A stretch of DNA of 54,662 nt from Nitrososphaerota archaeon (GCA_027886885.1 JAPCJP010000011.1:1-54662); one strand, 5' to 3'. Shown: positions 32,672-41,187, counted from the stretch's first letter. Made by a program: numbers and translations. Notes: a model not told the origin generated them from the sequence alone.

Positions 32672-33568
32672 TTGAGCTCAGAGGCGGAGCAGGTTGTGTA
32701 TGTCAACGGAACGTTTGTCCCCAAGTCGGAAGCGAAAATCTCGGTTTTCGACCAGGGTTTCATCTTCGGTGATGGCATCTTCGAGACGCTCGTGGCCGTC
32801 AACGGCTACGTCTTCATGCTGGATGCGCACCTAGACCGGCTCTACAGGTCCGCGAGGGCTGTCAGAATCAACGTGCCCCAGCCCAGGGAAGGTCTCGCAA
32901 AACTGATTCTGGAGACGGTCGGGAGGAACAAACTGAAGGACGCATACGTGAAGGTCATAGTGACACGAGGCGTCGGCGCCAAGCCGCTCTTAGGCAGGGG
33001 CGACGTGACCAGGCAGACCCTGGTCATATTCGCGGTACCCCCGGTCTCGGTAGTCTCAGAGGAGAAAATCAAGAACGGCGCCAAGATAATCTCTTCGACG
33101 ATAAAGAGGACTCACCCCGACAGCCTGGACCCGAGGATAAAGAGTCTAAACTATCTCCCAAACATGCTCATCCGTCTCGAGGCGATCGAAGCGGGAGCTG
33201 ACGAGGCGATATCCTATGGGTTTGACGGCTTCGTGTCCGAGGGAGGTGCGGAGAACATCTGGATTGTCAAGGACGGTGTCCTCATGACGCCAGCGCATGG
33301 TGTCCTCGAGGGGATAACCCGAATGGCGGTGGCCGAGATTGGACAGGGGCTCGGACACAAGGTCCTGTTCACGACTTTCGGCAAATACGACGTCTACCAG
33401 GCGGACGAGGTCTTCCTCTGCAGCACCGCCGGAGGCATAATACCCGTCACCGAGGTCGACTCCAGGCGCGTGGGGAGCGGAGAACCCGGACCGATCACCA
33501 AAGCCGTTACTGAGAAATACCGTGAGATGCTCCAGAAGGGGATCCACGGCACAGCCGTACCCGCCTAG
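32672..33568 (+). CDS. Class IV aminotransferase (branched-chain or D-amino-acid transaminase type)
   Basis: A 298-residue PLP fold-type IV enzyme. It has YVNGTFVPKSEAKISVFDQGF at the start, GDGIFETLVAVNG, the PLP lysine K157 in RIKSLNYLPNM and E190 in FVSEGGAENIW, which contacts the PLP nitrogen. The LEGITRMAV stretch and CSTAGGIIPV near the phosphate site complete the fold. It interconverts an amino acid and a 2-oxo acid; branched-chain amino acids are the commonest substrate in archaea, with D-alanine or aminodeoxychorismate lyase types as alternatives. TTG start; the upstream 160-nt gap shows only a weak TATA-like stretch. Confidence 0.83.
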   Translation: MSSEAEQVVYVNGTFVPKSEAKISVFDQGFIFGDGIFETLVAVNGYVFMLDAHLDRLYRSARAVRINVPQPREGLAKLILETVGRNKLKDAYVKVIVTRGVGAKPLLGRGDVTRQTLVIFAVPPVSVVSEEKIKNGAKIISSTIKRTHPDSLDPRIKSLNYLPNMLIRLEAIEAGADEAISYGFDGFVSEGGAENIWIVKDGVLMTPAHGVLEGITRMAVAEIGQGLGHKVLFTTFGKYDVYQADEVFLCSTAGGIIPVTEVDSRRVGSGEPGPITKAVTEKYREMLQKGIHGTAVPA

Positions 33569-33616
33569 TCGAGGCCCCCCAAAAAACTGGGGCGTCCGCT
33601 CGTCTATCAGGTGTAC

Positions 33617-33625
33617 CCTAATAAC
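33617..33625 (+). promoter_or_regulatory. TATA-like box of the creatinase-like gene
   Basis: CCTAATAAC is centred about 28 nt before ATG 33649. Confidence 0.45.
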
Positions 33626-33648
33626 CGGTCGAGCACCCGGCGTTCGAA

Positions 33649-34830
33649 ATGCAACGAACCCCGCCGTGGCAAGGACTCGCTTTTTCGCGCTCAGAGTACG
33701 ACGCTAGACTCAAGCGGGTGACGGAGGAGATGGAGAACAGGAAGCTGGACGCGCTCCTGCTCTTCGACCCAGTGAGCCACGTCTACCTGACCGGTTATCA
33801 GAGCATGGAGGAGACCTACTACCGCTGCCAGATAGTCGCGCCCAGCGGCCATGTGTCCATGGTCACCTCAAACTTCGAGAGGCCGGGGATTGACCTCACA
33901 TCCTGGGTGACCGACATCTCAGAATACCACTACTCCCGCGGAGACCAGGTCGCGACTACTCTGGACTCCCTGAAGAAGGCCGCACCCAGCCCCAGGAGGG
34001 TCGGGATAGAGAGCGAAGGCTTCGTCCTGACCCCACAAAAATACGAAAAGATTTCGGGCTCCATAAAGGGCGCCGAGGTCGTCGAAGCCTCGGACCTCGT
34101 CAGGACGCTCAGGAGAGTAAAGTCGCGCAAGGAGCTGGAGTACACGAGGCGAGCCGCGGAGATCACCAGCGAGGGAATGAAGGCGGCCATCGACGCTGTG
34201 CGTCCGGGCGCCAAGGACCTGGACATCGCCGCCGAGGCATACCGCGTCATGACGAAGAAGGGGAGCGAGTACATGTGCTACGCTCCTTTCGTTACCACCG
34301 GGCGCCGTTCGGGAGTCCCCCACACCACCTTCATGGGCTTCCCCATCGGCAAGAGGGACAACGTTTTCCTGGAGCTCGGGGCTGTCGTCAAGAGATACAA
34401 CGCCCCGCTCATGAGGACTGTGCACGTCGGGACCGCGCCGAAGGACGCGGCAAAGAACGCGGAGGCTCTCATCGCGGTCCTCAACGAGACCATCGACTCG
34501 ATAGCGCCCGGCTTGGCATGCGATGAAGTGGCCCGGAAGGTCCAGAGGCGGGGCATCAGGGCGGTGGGGTCGAGGATAATCAGCCCCTCACTGGTGGACG
34601 GAGATTTCGGCTACGGAATCGGCCTCGGCTTCCCGCCTTTCTGGGGGAGCGACGGGCCGCTCGTGTCGCTGACCCACAAGACGATTCTCGAGCCCGGGAT
34701 GGTCTTCCACCTGAACGAGACACTGAGGGAGGTGGGCGTCTACGGGATGAGCTTCAGCGAGACGGTGGTCGTGACGAAGGCCGGGTGCGAGGTCCTCACA
34801 GACTATCCGAGAGAGTTCATCGCAAAGTAA
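33649..34830 (+). CDS. M24 (pita-bread fold) protein lacking metal ligands, creatinase/ectoine-hydrolase-like
   Basis: A 393-residue two-domain M24 protein: an N-terminal creatinase-N domain (residues 12-150, LLLFDPVSHVYLTGY) and a pita-bread domain. In metallopeptidases five ligands D-D-H-E-E bind two metals. Here they read E242 (FLELG), P253 or L254 (NAPLMRT), Y322 (GYGIGLG), N356 (FHLNE) and E371, so the peptidase metal site is gone. Creatinase and relatives also work without metals. Given the sarcosine oxidase operon 2 kb downstream, C-N hydrolysis of a creatine-like or N-methyl compound is a reasonable inference, but not shown. Confidence 0.78.
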   Translation: MQRTPPWQGLAFSRSEYDARLKRVTEEMENRKLDALLLFDPVSHVYLTGYQSMEETYYRCQIVAPSGHVSMVTSNFERPGIDLTSWVTDISEYHYSRGDQVATTLDSLKKAAPSPRRVGIESEGFVLTPQKYEKISGSIKGAEVVEASDLVRTLRRVKSRKELEYTRRAAEITSEGMKAAIDAVRPGAKDLDIAAEAYRVMTKKGSEYMCYAPFVTTGRRSGVPHTTFMGFPIGKRDNVFLELGAVVKRYNAPLMRTVHVGTAPKDAAKNAEALIAVLNETIDSIAPGLACDEVARKVQRRGIRAVGSRIISPSLVDGDFGYGIGLGFPPFWGSDGPLVSLTHKTILEPGMVFHLNETLREVGVYGMSFSETVVVTKAGCEVLTDYPREFIAK

Positions 34831-34848
34831 GGTCGTTGGCTCGAAAGG

Positions 34849-34857
34849 ATTTTCTAG
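34849..34857 (+). promoter_or_regulatory. TATA-like box of the LDH2-type gene
   Basis: GATTTTCTA is centred about 27 nt before ATG 34880. Confidence 0.4.
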
Positions 34858-34879
34858 TCTCGACCCCGCCCAGGTATAG

Positions 34880-35911
34880 ATGCCGTCCATCGACCCGAGT
34901 GTTCTGACCAAGTTTACCGAAGATGCGCTCAAGGCCGCGGGAGCCTCCGACGACGAGGCCCGCACCGTCGCGAACCATCTGGTCCAAGCCAACCTGTACG
35001 GGGTGGACTCGCACGGCGTAATCAGGATACCCGAGTATATCGACGAGGTCGAGCACGGCAGGATGAAGACCAAGACCTCTCCCAAGATTGTCAAGGAGGG
35101 CAAGATCACCGCGGTCATCGACGCCCAGTTCGGGTTCGGTCAGGTCGCCGCGAAGATGGCGATGGAGCTCGCGATGAAGAAGGCCAAGGAGCACGGCATC
35201 GGCGGGGTCACGGTCCACAACTGCGGGCACACCGGAAGGATTGGCGCCTACCCTGTTATGGCTGCCAAGGAGAACATGATTGGAATCGTCTGGGTCAAGG
35301 GCGCGGGACCGGGGGTCTCGCCCTACGGTGGCAAGGCGGCTCCTCTGGGGACCAGTCCGTTCACCTGGGCCGTACCGACCGGGAGCGACGAGCCGATGTT
35401 CGCTGACTACGCTACCTCGGTCTCCTCCGAAGGGAAGATACGCGTGATGATGTCAAAGGGGATGAAGCTCCCCCCGAACTGGCTTCTCGACAAGGACGGC
35501 AAGCCGACCGACGACCCTGCCGCACTATACGCGGGCGGGAGCATCCTGACCTTCGGCGCGCACAAGGGATACGCCCTTGGTCTCATGGTGGAGGCGCTGG
35601 GAGGGGCACTCAGCGGAGGGGGCGTCGCGGACGACTTTGTCGGCGCCAACGGAGTCTTCGCCGAGGCCATCAACATAGAGGACTTCGTCCCGGTGAGCGA
35701 ATTCAAGGCCAACATCGACCGGCTCATCAAGAAACTTAGGGCGAGCCCGCCCCAGGAGGGCTTCACCGAGGTCATGGTCCCCGGGGACCCGGAGTACAGG
35801 GAGGAGAGGAAGCGCTCCAAGGACGGGATCTACGTCAACGACAATATCTGGAGCGACATATCAAAGGCTGCAGAAAAGTACCATGTCGCGATGCCCGCGA
35901 CCAAGCATTGA
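34880..35911 (+). CDS. Malate/L-lactate dehydrogenase (LDH2/MDH2) family oxidoreductase
   Basis: A 343-residue NAD(P)-dependent 2-hydroxyacid dehydrogenase of the non-Rossmann LDH2 fold. Family marks are GVDSHGVIRIPEY (catalytic His), NCGHTGRIGAY, APLGTSPFTWAVP with the cofactor-side residues, and the late GAHKGYALGLMVEALGGALSG. Members act on malate, lactate, ureidoglycolate, 2,3-diketogulonate and cyclic imines such as piperideine-2-carboxylate; the sequence does not choose. It sits between the creatinase-like gene and a DHDPS-like gene on the same strand. Confidence 0.84.
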   Translation: MPSIDPSVLTKFTEDALKAAGASDDEARTVANHLVQANLYGVDSHGVIRIPEYIDEVEHGRMKTKTSPKIVKEGKITAVIDAQFGFGQVAAKMAMELAMKKAKEHGIGGVTVHNCGHTGRIGAYPVMAAKENMIGIVWVKGAGPGVSPYGGKAAPLGTSPFTWAVPTGSDEPMFADYATSVSSEGKIRVMMSKGMKLPPNWLLDKDGKPTDDPAALYAGGSILTFGAHKGYALGLMVEALGGALSGGGVADDFVGANGVFAEAINIEDFVPVSEFKANIDRLIKKLRASPPQEGFTEVMVPGDPEYREERKRSKDGIYVNDNIWSDISKAAEKYHVAMPATKH

Positions 35912-35939
35912 ACGTGAAGAATCAGAGAAATCTCCTACG

Positions 35940-35947
35940 TTTATAAA
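35940..35947 (+). promoter_or_regulatory. TATA box of DHDPS-like paralogue 2
   Basis: TTTATAAA is centred 25-26 nt before ATG 35969; one of the clearest leaderless promoters in the window. Confidence 0.7.
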
Positions 35948-35968
35948 GTCGGTAAGGAAGCGGGCCCT

Positions 35969-36934
35969 ATGGCCAAAAAAGACAGGATCAAGGGTGTTGT
36001 TATCTCGATGCCGACCCCGACCAAGGGGAAGTACGAGATAGACCTCCCGAAACTCAAGGACCATATCACATGGGTAATCGACGAAGGAATGCGTGAAGGT
36101 AAAGCAGTCGTGATGGCTGCCGCAGGTCTCGGGACGGGCTACTTCCTGACCCGCGACGAGCAGGTCTCCGTCATGAAGGCGACCGTGGACGCGGCGAACG
36201 GCAAGGTCCCCACGGTGACGGGGATTTTCGACAGTTGCACCAAGGAGGCGGTGATAAGGGCGAAGGAGGCGCAGGACATCGGGATCGACTATCTCCAGAT
36301 GAACACCCCGCACTACCAGGCTCCCTACGCCGACGAGGTCTTCATGCACTATGAGGCGGTCAACGACGGGTCTGACTGCGGCATCATCGCATACAACACG
36401 CCATGGGCGTCGATGAACTTCGACATCACGCCCCCTCTCCTCGACAGGCTGATCAAGCTGGACAACTTCGTCTCCCTCAAGTGGACCGCGAACGACCCAA
36501 GCAACCTGCTCAACACACTGAAGAATTACTCCAAGAAGGTTGCCATCATCGACAATAGTTCCCAGAGCTCCCTTGCCTACTACCTGGGAGCGAAGGCGTA
36601 CATCCCGTCCTTCATGGCCCACCTCAACCCCAAGACCGAGCTATACTTCTCCAGCCTCCTCGAGTCCAAGCAGTACGAGAGATTCGACAAGGAGCGGACC
36701 GAGATTCTGACCCCATTCAGAAGCGCAGTCGCGTCGGTGCCAGAGTTCAACATCCCCACAGCCGGCGAAGGGACTGACTCCCACGCGATGTTCGAGGTCT
36801 TCGGCAACCCCATGGGCGCACCTGTGCTTCCGCAGTACCACATCAGCAAGAAGTCGGTCGACGAGCTCAGGACGAAGCTGAACAAGATCGGCTGGGCTGA
36901 CAAGGTCAAAGAAGTCGGCAAGCGCAAGGCATAG
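35969..36934 (+). CDS. Dihydrodipicolinate synthase/N-acetylneuraminate lyase family protein (paralogue 2)
   Basis: A 321-residue Schiff-base TIM barrel. K171 in FVSLKWTAN forms the Schiff base and Y142 lies in IIAYNTPWASM. As in paralogue 1 (15308-16294), the tyrosine is in an AYNTxW context and the lysine is followed by Trp. The GTTGE loop reads GLGTGY. These shared departures from DapA define a subfamily of unknown substrate. The promoter is strong and a two-hairpin terminator follows, so the gene is probably a single-gene unit ahead of the sox operon. Confidence 0.82.
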   Translation: MAKKDRIKGVVISMPTPTKGKYEIDLPKLKDHITWVIDEGMREGKAVVMAAAGLGTGYFLTRDEQVSVMKATVDAANGKVPTVTGIFDSCTKEAVIRAKEAQDIGIDYLQMNTPHYQAPYADEVFMHYEAVNDGSDCGIIAYNTPWASMNFDITPPLLDRLIKLDNFVSLKWTANDPSNLLNTLKNYSKKVAIIDNSSQSSLAYYLGAKAYIPSFMAHLNPKTELYFSSLLESKQYERFDKERTEILTPFRSAVASVPEFNIPTAGEGTDSHAMFEVFGNPMGAPVLPQYHISKKSVDELRTKLNKIGWADKVKEVGKRKA

Positions 36935-36936
36935 GC

Positions 36937-36992
36937 GACCTTCCAAGGAAGGTCATCCCGGCTCCCTCCATCCTTGGAGGGATCGCCGTCCT
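36937..36992 (+). terminator. Tandem hairpins with T-rich tail after DHDPS-like paralogue 2
   Basis: The first inverted repeat is GACCTTCC/GGAAGGTC (36937-36944 and 36947-36954, 2-nt loop). The second is TCCCTCC/GGAGGGA (36963-36969 and 36976-36982, 6-nt loop), followed by the T-rich stretch CCTTTTGTTTCC. Archaeal termination mainly needs T-runs, so the hairpins may serve RNA stability instead. Confidence 0.5.
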
Positions 36993-37035
36993 TTTGTTTC
37001 CTATCTTCTCCGCGGACAAAACGTCTGGTAAAGGC

Positions 37036-37046
37036 TAATTAATTAT
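37036..37046 (+). promoter_or_regulatory. TATA box of the soxDAGB operon
   Basis: TAATTAATTAT is centred about 25-27 nt before ATG 37067 and is the only AT-rich element in the 130-nt gap. Confidence 0.6.
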
Positions 37047-37066
37047 GGGTTCGAGGCCCGAATCCG

Positions 37067-37354
37067 ATGGGTTTTCTCCTGGCCTGTCCTAACTGCGGAC
37101 AGAGGGACGTCTACGAGTTCAGGTTCGGGGGCGAGGTACATGCGAGGCCCCAATTTGGCGCTTCAAAGAAGGATTGGATGGATTACGTTTACCGGAGGTC
37201 GAATACGGCTGGGGTGGAGAACGAGTGGTGGTACCACAGGATGGGCTGCAGACGATGGTTCCAGGCGACCAGGGACACCACCAACAACTCGGTCCTGAGG
37301 ACCTTCTGGACAGACCAAGAGGGAAGCGACAACGCAGTCAGAGCCAGAAAGTAA
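37067..37354 (+). CDS. soxD: Sarcosine oxidase delta subunit
   Basis: A 95-residue SoxD protein. It has the zinc-ligand pattern ACPNCGQRDVYEFRFGGE at the start and NEWWYHRMGCRRWFQATRDT at the end. Both segments match the family, as do the RPQF stretch and the W-x-x-Y-V-Y-R-R-x-N region between them. SoxD is a small structural subunit that binds zinc in heterotetrameric sarcosine oxidase. First gene of the operon; the soxA frame opens inside its 3' part. Confidence 0.85.
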   Translation: MGFLLACPNCGQRDVYEFRFGGEVHARPQFGASKKDWMDYVYRRSNTAGVENEWWYHRMGCRRWFQATRDTTNNSVLRTFWTDQEGSDNAVRARK

Positions 37355-37385
37355 GCCGGCCTCGGCTCCCCGCGCGGGGTCGAGG

Positions 37386-40300
37386 CTGAACGAGAGTGCA
37401 GGAGAGTCCATCGACCGTTCCAAGCCTCTCACGCTGAAGCTGGAAGGGAAGGTGATCTCTGCCTACGAAGGAGACACCGTAGCCTCAGCTCTCTACGCCT
37501 CCGGGGTCAGGACCTTCAGCAGGAGCTTCCTCTTCCACCGGAAGCGCGGGCTCCTCTGCGTCTCCGGCAGGTGCCCCAATTGCATGGTGACCGTGGACGG
37601 AGTTCCCAACGTCAGGGCGTGCTGCGAGCCGGCCAGAGAGGGGATGAAGGTGAAGCGACAGAACGGGTGGCCCTCCACCGACACGGACATCTTTTCGGGC
37701 GTCCAGCTTATCGAACGGTTCCTGCCCGTGGGCTTCTACTACAAGACCTTCATCAATTTTCCCACAGAGTGGGCCAACACGCAACCTATGATACGCAGGT
37801 TGACCGGTCGGGGGTCGGTCAAGCAGGAGCTGGCGAGGTGGAACGCTCAGGCGGCCTCGGGCGGCCACGGGGATCGATTCGAGAAACAATACCTACACCC
37901 GGACGTCGTAGTAGTGGGTGGAGGACCAGCCGGGGTCTTCGCCGCCCTGGCTGCATCCCGCGCGGGAGCGTCGGCGGTCCTGGTCCACGACCAGCCCTCC
38001 CTGGGTGGGCACCTGCGCTTCGAGGGTGATACCGTCGACCTCGGGTCGGTCGAGGGCGCGGAAGAGTTCAGCGGCATGAGGGGGTATGAGCTCGCTGCAA
38101 AGCTCGACCGGCTGGCGAGGGCGGAGGAGAATCTCCGCGTCTATGACAACGCCAACGCCTTCGGGCTCTACGAGTCGAACGAGGTGGGGGTGGTGCAGGG
38201 GAACAAGATGCTGAAACTGCGCGCCAAGCAACTCATCATATCGACCGGGGCCGGGGAGTACCTCACAGTCTTCAAGAACAACGACCTCCCCGGCGTACTT
38301 CTTGGGTCCGGGGTGCGGAGGATGCTCGCCCTCTACGGGGTCCCTCCCGGGAAGAACGCGGTCGTGGTAACGAACAATGACAGCGGCCTGTCCTTGGCCA
38401 ACGCGCTGTTGGAAGCGGGCGTCAAGGTCTCCGCCTTCGCCGACGCCAGGACAAAGGTCGACACGTCTTCGCCGAGGTTCGAAGCGCTCAGGAAGTCGGG
38501 CGCGATCCTTCTCACCGGTTACTCGATCAAAGAGGCAGAGGGCGGAGGTCGCGTCACGGGCGCGACGTTGATCCGCCTCGACGAGAATGGTGCGGCGACC
38601 GCCGGAACGGAAAAGTCGTTCAAGTGCGACACCATCTGCCTCGCCAACGGTTTCGAGCCGGACGCGGCCCTCCTGACACAGGCCCGATGCAGAGTCTCAT
38701 ACGACGAGGCGCTGGGCGAGTTCATCCCCTCGGAATCTCCGGCCTCCGTCCAAACCTGCGGTGATGTGACTGGCATCCATGACTTGAGATGCGCATTCCT
38801 CCAGGCGAACATCGCAGGGCTCCAGGCTGCCTCTGGCCTCGCGTCAGCGACCAAGGCACCAGCCGGCAAGTTGAACGAGCTCTCGGCCTCCCTGAAGAGT
38901 GCCGAGACGGCCTACCGCGATAGGCTCGCATCCCAGGGCCCGCGCCCCATAATCGGGATTGTCAGCGAACCGACCGATGGAAAGGGCCGCAAGCCGGAGA
39001 TGAACGGCTTCGCCTGTATCTGCGAGGACGTGAAGGAGAAGGAGCTGGCACAGGCGGTAGAGGAGGGATTCAGGGACATCGAGATTCTGAAGCGCTACAG
39101 CACTCTCACCATGGGACCGTGCGAAGGGAAGATGTGCGCGACCCCGGGAGTGGGCATCTGCGCGCGGGAGACCGGTCGCTCCATCGCCGACGCCGGCAGG
39201 ACCGTCTCGCGGCCTCCATACCTGCCCGTCCCCATGGGCGCCCTAGCCGGCCCCGGCCTGCACCCTGTCAAGCTTACCGCCATGCACTACAAGCACCTCG
39301 AGGCAGGGGCGACCCTCATGGACATGGGCGAGTGGAAGCGCCCCCACGTCTACACCTCCGTCTTCGAGGAGTACTCCGCCGTCAGGACGAAGGTCGGGAT
39401 AATCGACCTCAGTACGCTCGGTCGGCTAGACGTGAAGGGCAGGGACGCTCCGAAGCTCCTCGATTTCATCTACACCCACACCATGTCGAAGCTGCAGAAC
39501 GGAAAGAGCAGGTACGGCGTGATCTGCGACGACGCGGGTGCGATTCTGGACGACGGCACGGTGACGAGGCTCGGCGAGGACCACTACTTCATCACGACCA
39601 GCACCGGCAACATCGACTTTGTGGAGCAGTGGCTCACCTGGTGGGCCGTGGCGAAGAAGTGGGAGGCCCAAGTCACCAATCTCACGTCCGGGTTCGCCGC
39701 CGTCAACGTGGCCGGACCCAGGGCCCGCGACCTGCTCAGGACGCTCACCGACGTCGACCTCTCAACAGAGAAGTTCCCGTACATGGCCTCCGGCAGCGGG
39801 CTCGTCGCTGGGGTCCCATGCATCCTCCTCAGGATTGGCTTCGTTGGCGAGACGGGCTGGGAGATCCACTTCCCCGCAGAGTACGGCGAATATTTCTGGG
39901 ACCGACTAATGGAGGCGGGCAGACCGTTCGGCATCATGCCGTTCGGAGTCGAGACGCAGCGTCTTCTCAGACTCGAGAAGATGCACGTGATAGTGAGCCA
40001 GGACACCGACGCGCTCTCGACCCCCTACGAGGCGAACATGGCCTGGGTGGTCAAGCTAGACAAGGAGGACTTTGTCGGCAAGGCCGCCCTGACCTTCGCC
40101 AAGGACGAGGTTCCCCAGAGGAGGCTTGTGGGGTTCACGGTGGAGGGCGAAGTGGTCCCCCACGACGGCGACCAGGCATTCTCGCCGGACGGCTCGACCC
40201 TCATAGGCGTGGTCACTAGCTGCAGATACAGCCCCGCCGCCCAAAAGCCGGTGGGGCTCGCCCTGATCCGGTCCGACCTCTCGGCCGACGGGGGGACCTT

Positions 40301-40388
40301 CCTCGTGGCCTCTGGGACCAGCAAGCTGAACGCGAAGATCACTTTCGTTCCCTTCTATGACCCGGAGGGCAGGAGGCTGAAGGAGTAG
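37386..40388 (+). CDS. soxA: Sarcosine oxidase alpha subunit, probable CTG start
   Basis: About 1000 residues. The N-terminal ferredoxin-like domain has LCVSGRCPNCMVTVDG and RACCEP. An NAD/FAD-binding domain follows with VVVGGGPAGVFAAL near residue 175. The Cys pair FACICEDVKEKE near 544 pairs with GPCEGKMC. A C-terminal GcvT-like, folate-binding domain runs from about residue 620 (MPFGVETQRLLRLEK; TPYEANMAW). The complex demethylates sarcosine to glycine, passing the one-carbon unit to tetrahydrofolate. The first ATG/GTG/TTG in frame is GTG 37452, but the conserved start ESIDRSKPLTLKLEGK lies upstream of it, where only CTG 37386 is a near-start codon. Confidence 0.85.
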   Translation: MNESAGESIDRSKPLTLKLEGKVISAYEGDTVASALYASGVRTFSRSFLFHRKRGLLCVSGRCPNCMVTVDGVPNVRACCEPAREGMKVKRQNGWPSTDTDIFSGVQLIERFLPVGFYYKTFINFPTEWANTQPMIRRLTGRGSVKQELARWNAQAASGGHGDRFEKQYLHPDVVVVGGGPAGVFAALAASRAGASAVLVHDQPSLGGHLRFEGDTVDLGSVEGAEEFSGMRGYELAAKLDRLARAEENLRVYDNANAFGLYESNEVGVVQGNKMLKLRAKQLIISTGAGEYLTVFKNNDLPGVLLGSGVRRMLALYGVPPGKNAVVVTNNDSGLSLANALLEAGVKVSAFADARTKVDTSSPRFEALRKSGAILLTGYSIKEAEGGGRVTGATLIRLDENGAATAGTEKSFKCDTICLANGFEPDAALLTQARCRVSYDEALGEFIPSESPASVQTCGDVTGIHDLRCAFLQANIAGLQAASGLASATKAPAGKLNELSASLKSAETAYRDRLASQGPRPIIGIVSEPTDGKGRKPEMNGFACICEDVKEKELAQAVEEGFRDIEILKRYSTLTMGPCEGKMCATPGVGICARETGRSIADAGRTVSRPPYLPVPMGALAGPGLHPVKLTAMHYKHLEAGATLMDMGEWKRPHVYTSVFEEYSAVRTKVGIIDLSTLGRLDVKGRDAPKLLDFIYTHTMSKLQNGKSRYGVICDDAGAILDDGTVTRLGEDHYFITTSTGNIDFVEQWLTWWAVAKKWEAQVTNLTSGFAAVNVAGPRARDLLRTLTDVDLSTEKFPYMASGSGLVAGVPCILLRIGFVGETGWEIHFPAEYGEYFWDRLMEAGRPFGIMPFGVETQRLLRLEKMHVIVSQDTDALSTPYEANMAWVVKLDKEDFVGKAALTFAKDEVPQRRLVGFTVEGEVVPHDGDQAFSPDGSTLIGVVTSCRYSPAAQKPVGLALIRSDLSADGGTFLVASGTSKLNAKITFVPFYDPEGRRLKE

Positions 40389-40389
40389 C

Positions 40390-41187
40390 ATGGCAGCCAC
40401 TCCGACCCCACTGAAACTCTCTGCCCTTCATCACAAGCACCTCGAGCTCAAGGCTGAGTTGTTGAAGGTGGACGGGTGGATGGTCCCAGACCACTATCCC
40501 AAGGGCCCCGAGGACGAGGTCAAGGCGGCGATGACCTCCCTTGCCATAAGCGACCGTAGCCAGCTTGGGAAGCTCGAAATAAAGGGGCCCGGGACAGACT
40601 CACTCTTACAGTCGATCTCTTCGAGCCCAGGCGTCCCGGGCGCCCCCGGAGAAGTCCTGCTTGGTCCTGTGCTATCGGACCCAGCGCTCGGGGCGGCATT
40701 CTCGCCGCTCTACCTCTGTAAGCTGGCCAGGGACCAGGCGCTGCTCGTCTATTCGGGTACGCTTCCTCCGGGACCGAATCCGATGGATGTGGCCCTGAGC
40801 GGCAGGCCGGTCGAGCGGGCCTACGCCACCAACGTCACCTCGGTCTACGCGGGAATAAACCTGAGCGGCCCCAACGCCTTCGAGATCCTGTCCAGGCTCA
40901 CCCAGGTCGACGTCTCCCCTCGCTCGTTCCCCAGCGGCCGCTGCCTTCAAGCTGGGTTCGCGAACATCCTTGCACTCTTGGTGCACGTGGACGGCAGATA
41001 CGAGGGTCAAGCGGTCCCCTCATACGACCTCTTCTTCGGAAGGGAGTACGCCGAGTACGTATGGGACTCCATCATGGAGGCGGGCGACGACGAGGTCGGA
41101 GTCTTCCCCATGGGTATCTCCGCCTACAATCGTCTGCACCCAGACGCCGCCAAGACGGCCGGCCGAACCGCAGGTGTGAATCGCTAA
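40390..41187 (+). CDS. soxG: Sarcosine oxidase gamma subunit (SoxG), GcvT-fold
   Basis: A 265-residue GcvT-like protein lacking most folate-site residues, as usual for SoxG. It opens with LKLSALHHKHLELKAEL, which resembles the start of the GcvT-like half of SoxA (VKLTAMHYKHLEAG). SoxG-like points are AISDRSQLGKLEIKGPG, INLSGPNAFEILSRLTQVD and SYDLFFGREYAEYVWDSI. The ATG lies 1 nt after the soxA stop, and the stop overlaps the soxB start. Gamma is the most variable subunit, so the call rests partly on operon position. Confidence 0.8.
   Translation: MAATPTPLKLSALHHKHLELKAELLKVDGWMVPDHYPKGPEDEVKAAMTSLAISDRSQLGKLEIKGPGTDSLLQSISSSPGVPGAPGEVLLGPVLSDPALGAAFSPLYLCKLARDQALLVYSGTLPPGPNPMDVALSGRPVERAYATNVTSVYAGINLSGPNAFEILSRLTQVDVSPRSFPSGRCLQAGFANILALLVHVDGRYEGQAVPSYDLFFGREYAEYVWDSIMEAGDDEVGVFPMGISAYNRLHPDAAKTAGRTAGVNR

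Noticed and set aside
33574-33593. GC-rich inverted repeat GCCCC/GGGGC after the class IV aminotransferase gene as terminator
   Set aside because: Only a 5-bp stem and no T-run follows; insufficient support.
37047-37066. tRNA T-arm-like sequence (GGTTCGAGGC, CGAATCC) in the soxD leader
   Set aside because: No acceptor, D or anticodon arm can be built around it on either strand, and the promoter and soxD start occupy the space.
37368-37379. Perfect 12-bp palindrome CCCCGCGCGGGG as a terminator between soxD and soxA
   Set aside because: No T-run follows and it lies in the open soxA frame; kept only as context for the soxA start question.
39119-40219. 366-codon plus-strand frame inside soxA
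   Set aside because: Arg/Gly/Asp-rich shadow frame; the soxA frame has conserved GcvT-domain motifs throughout.
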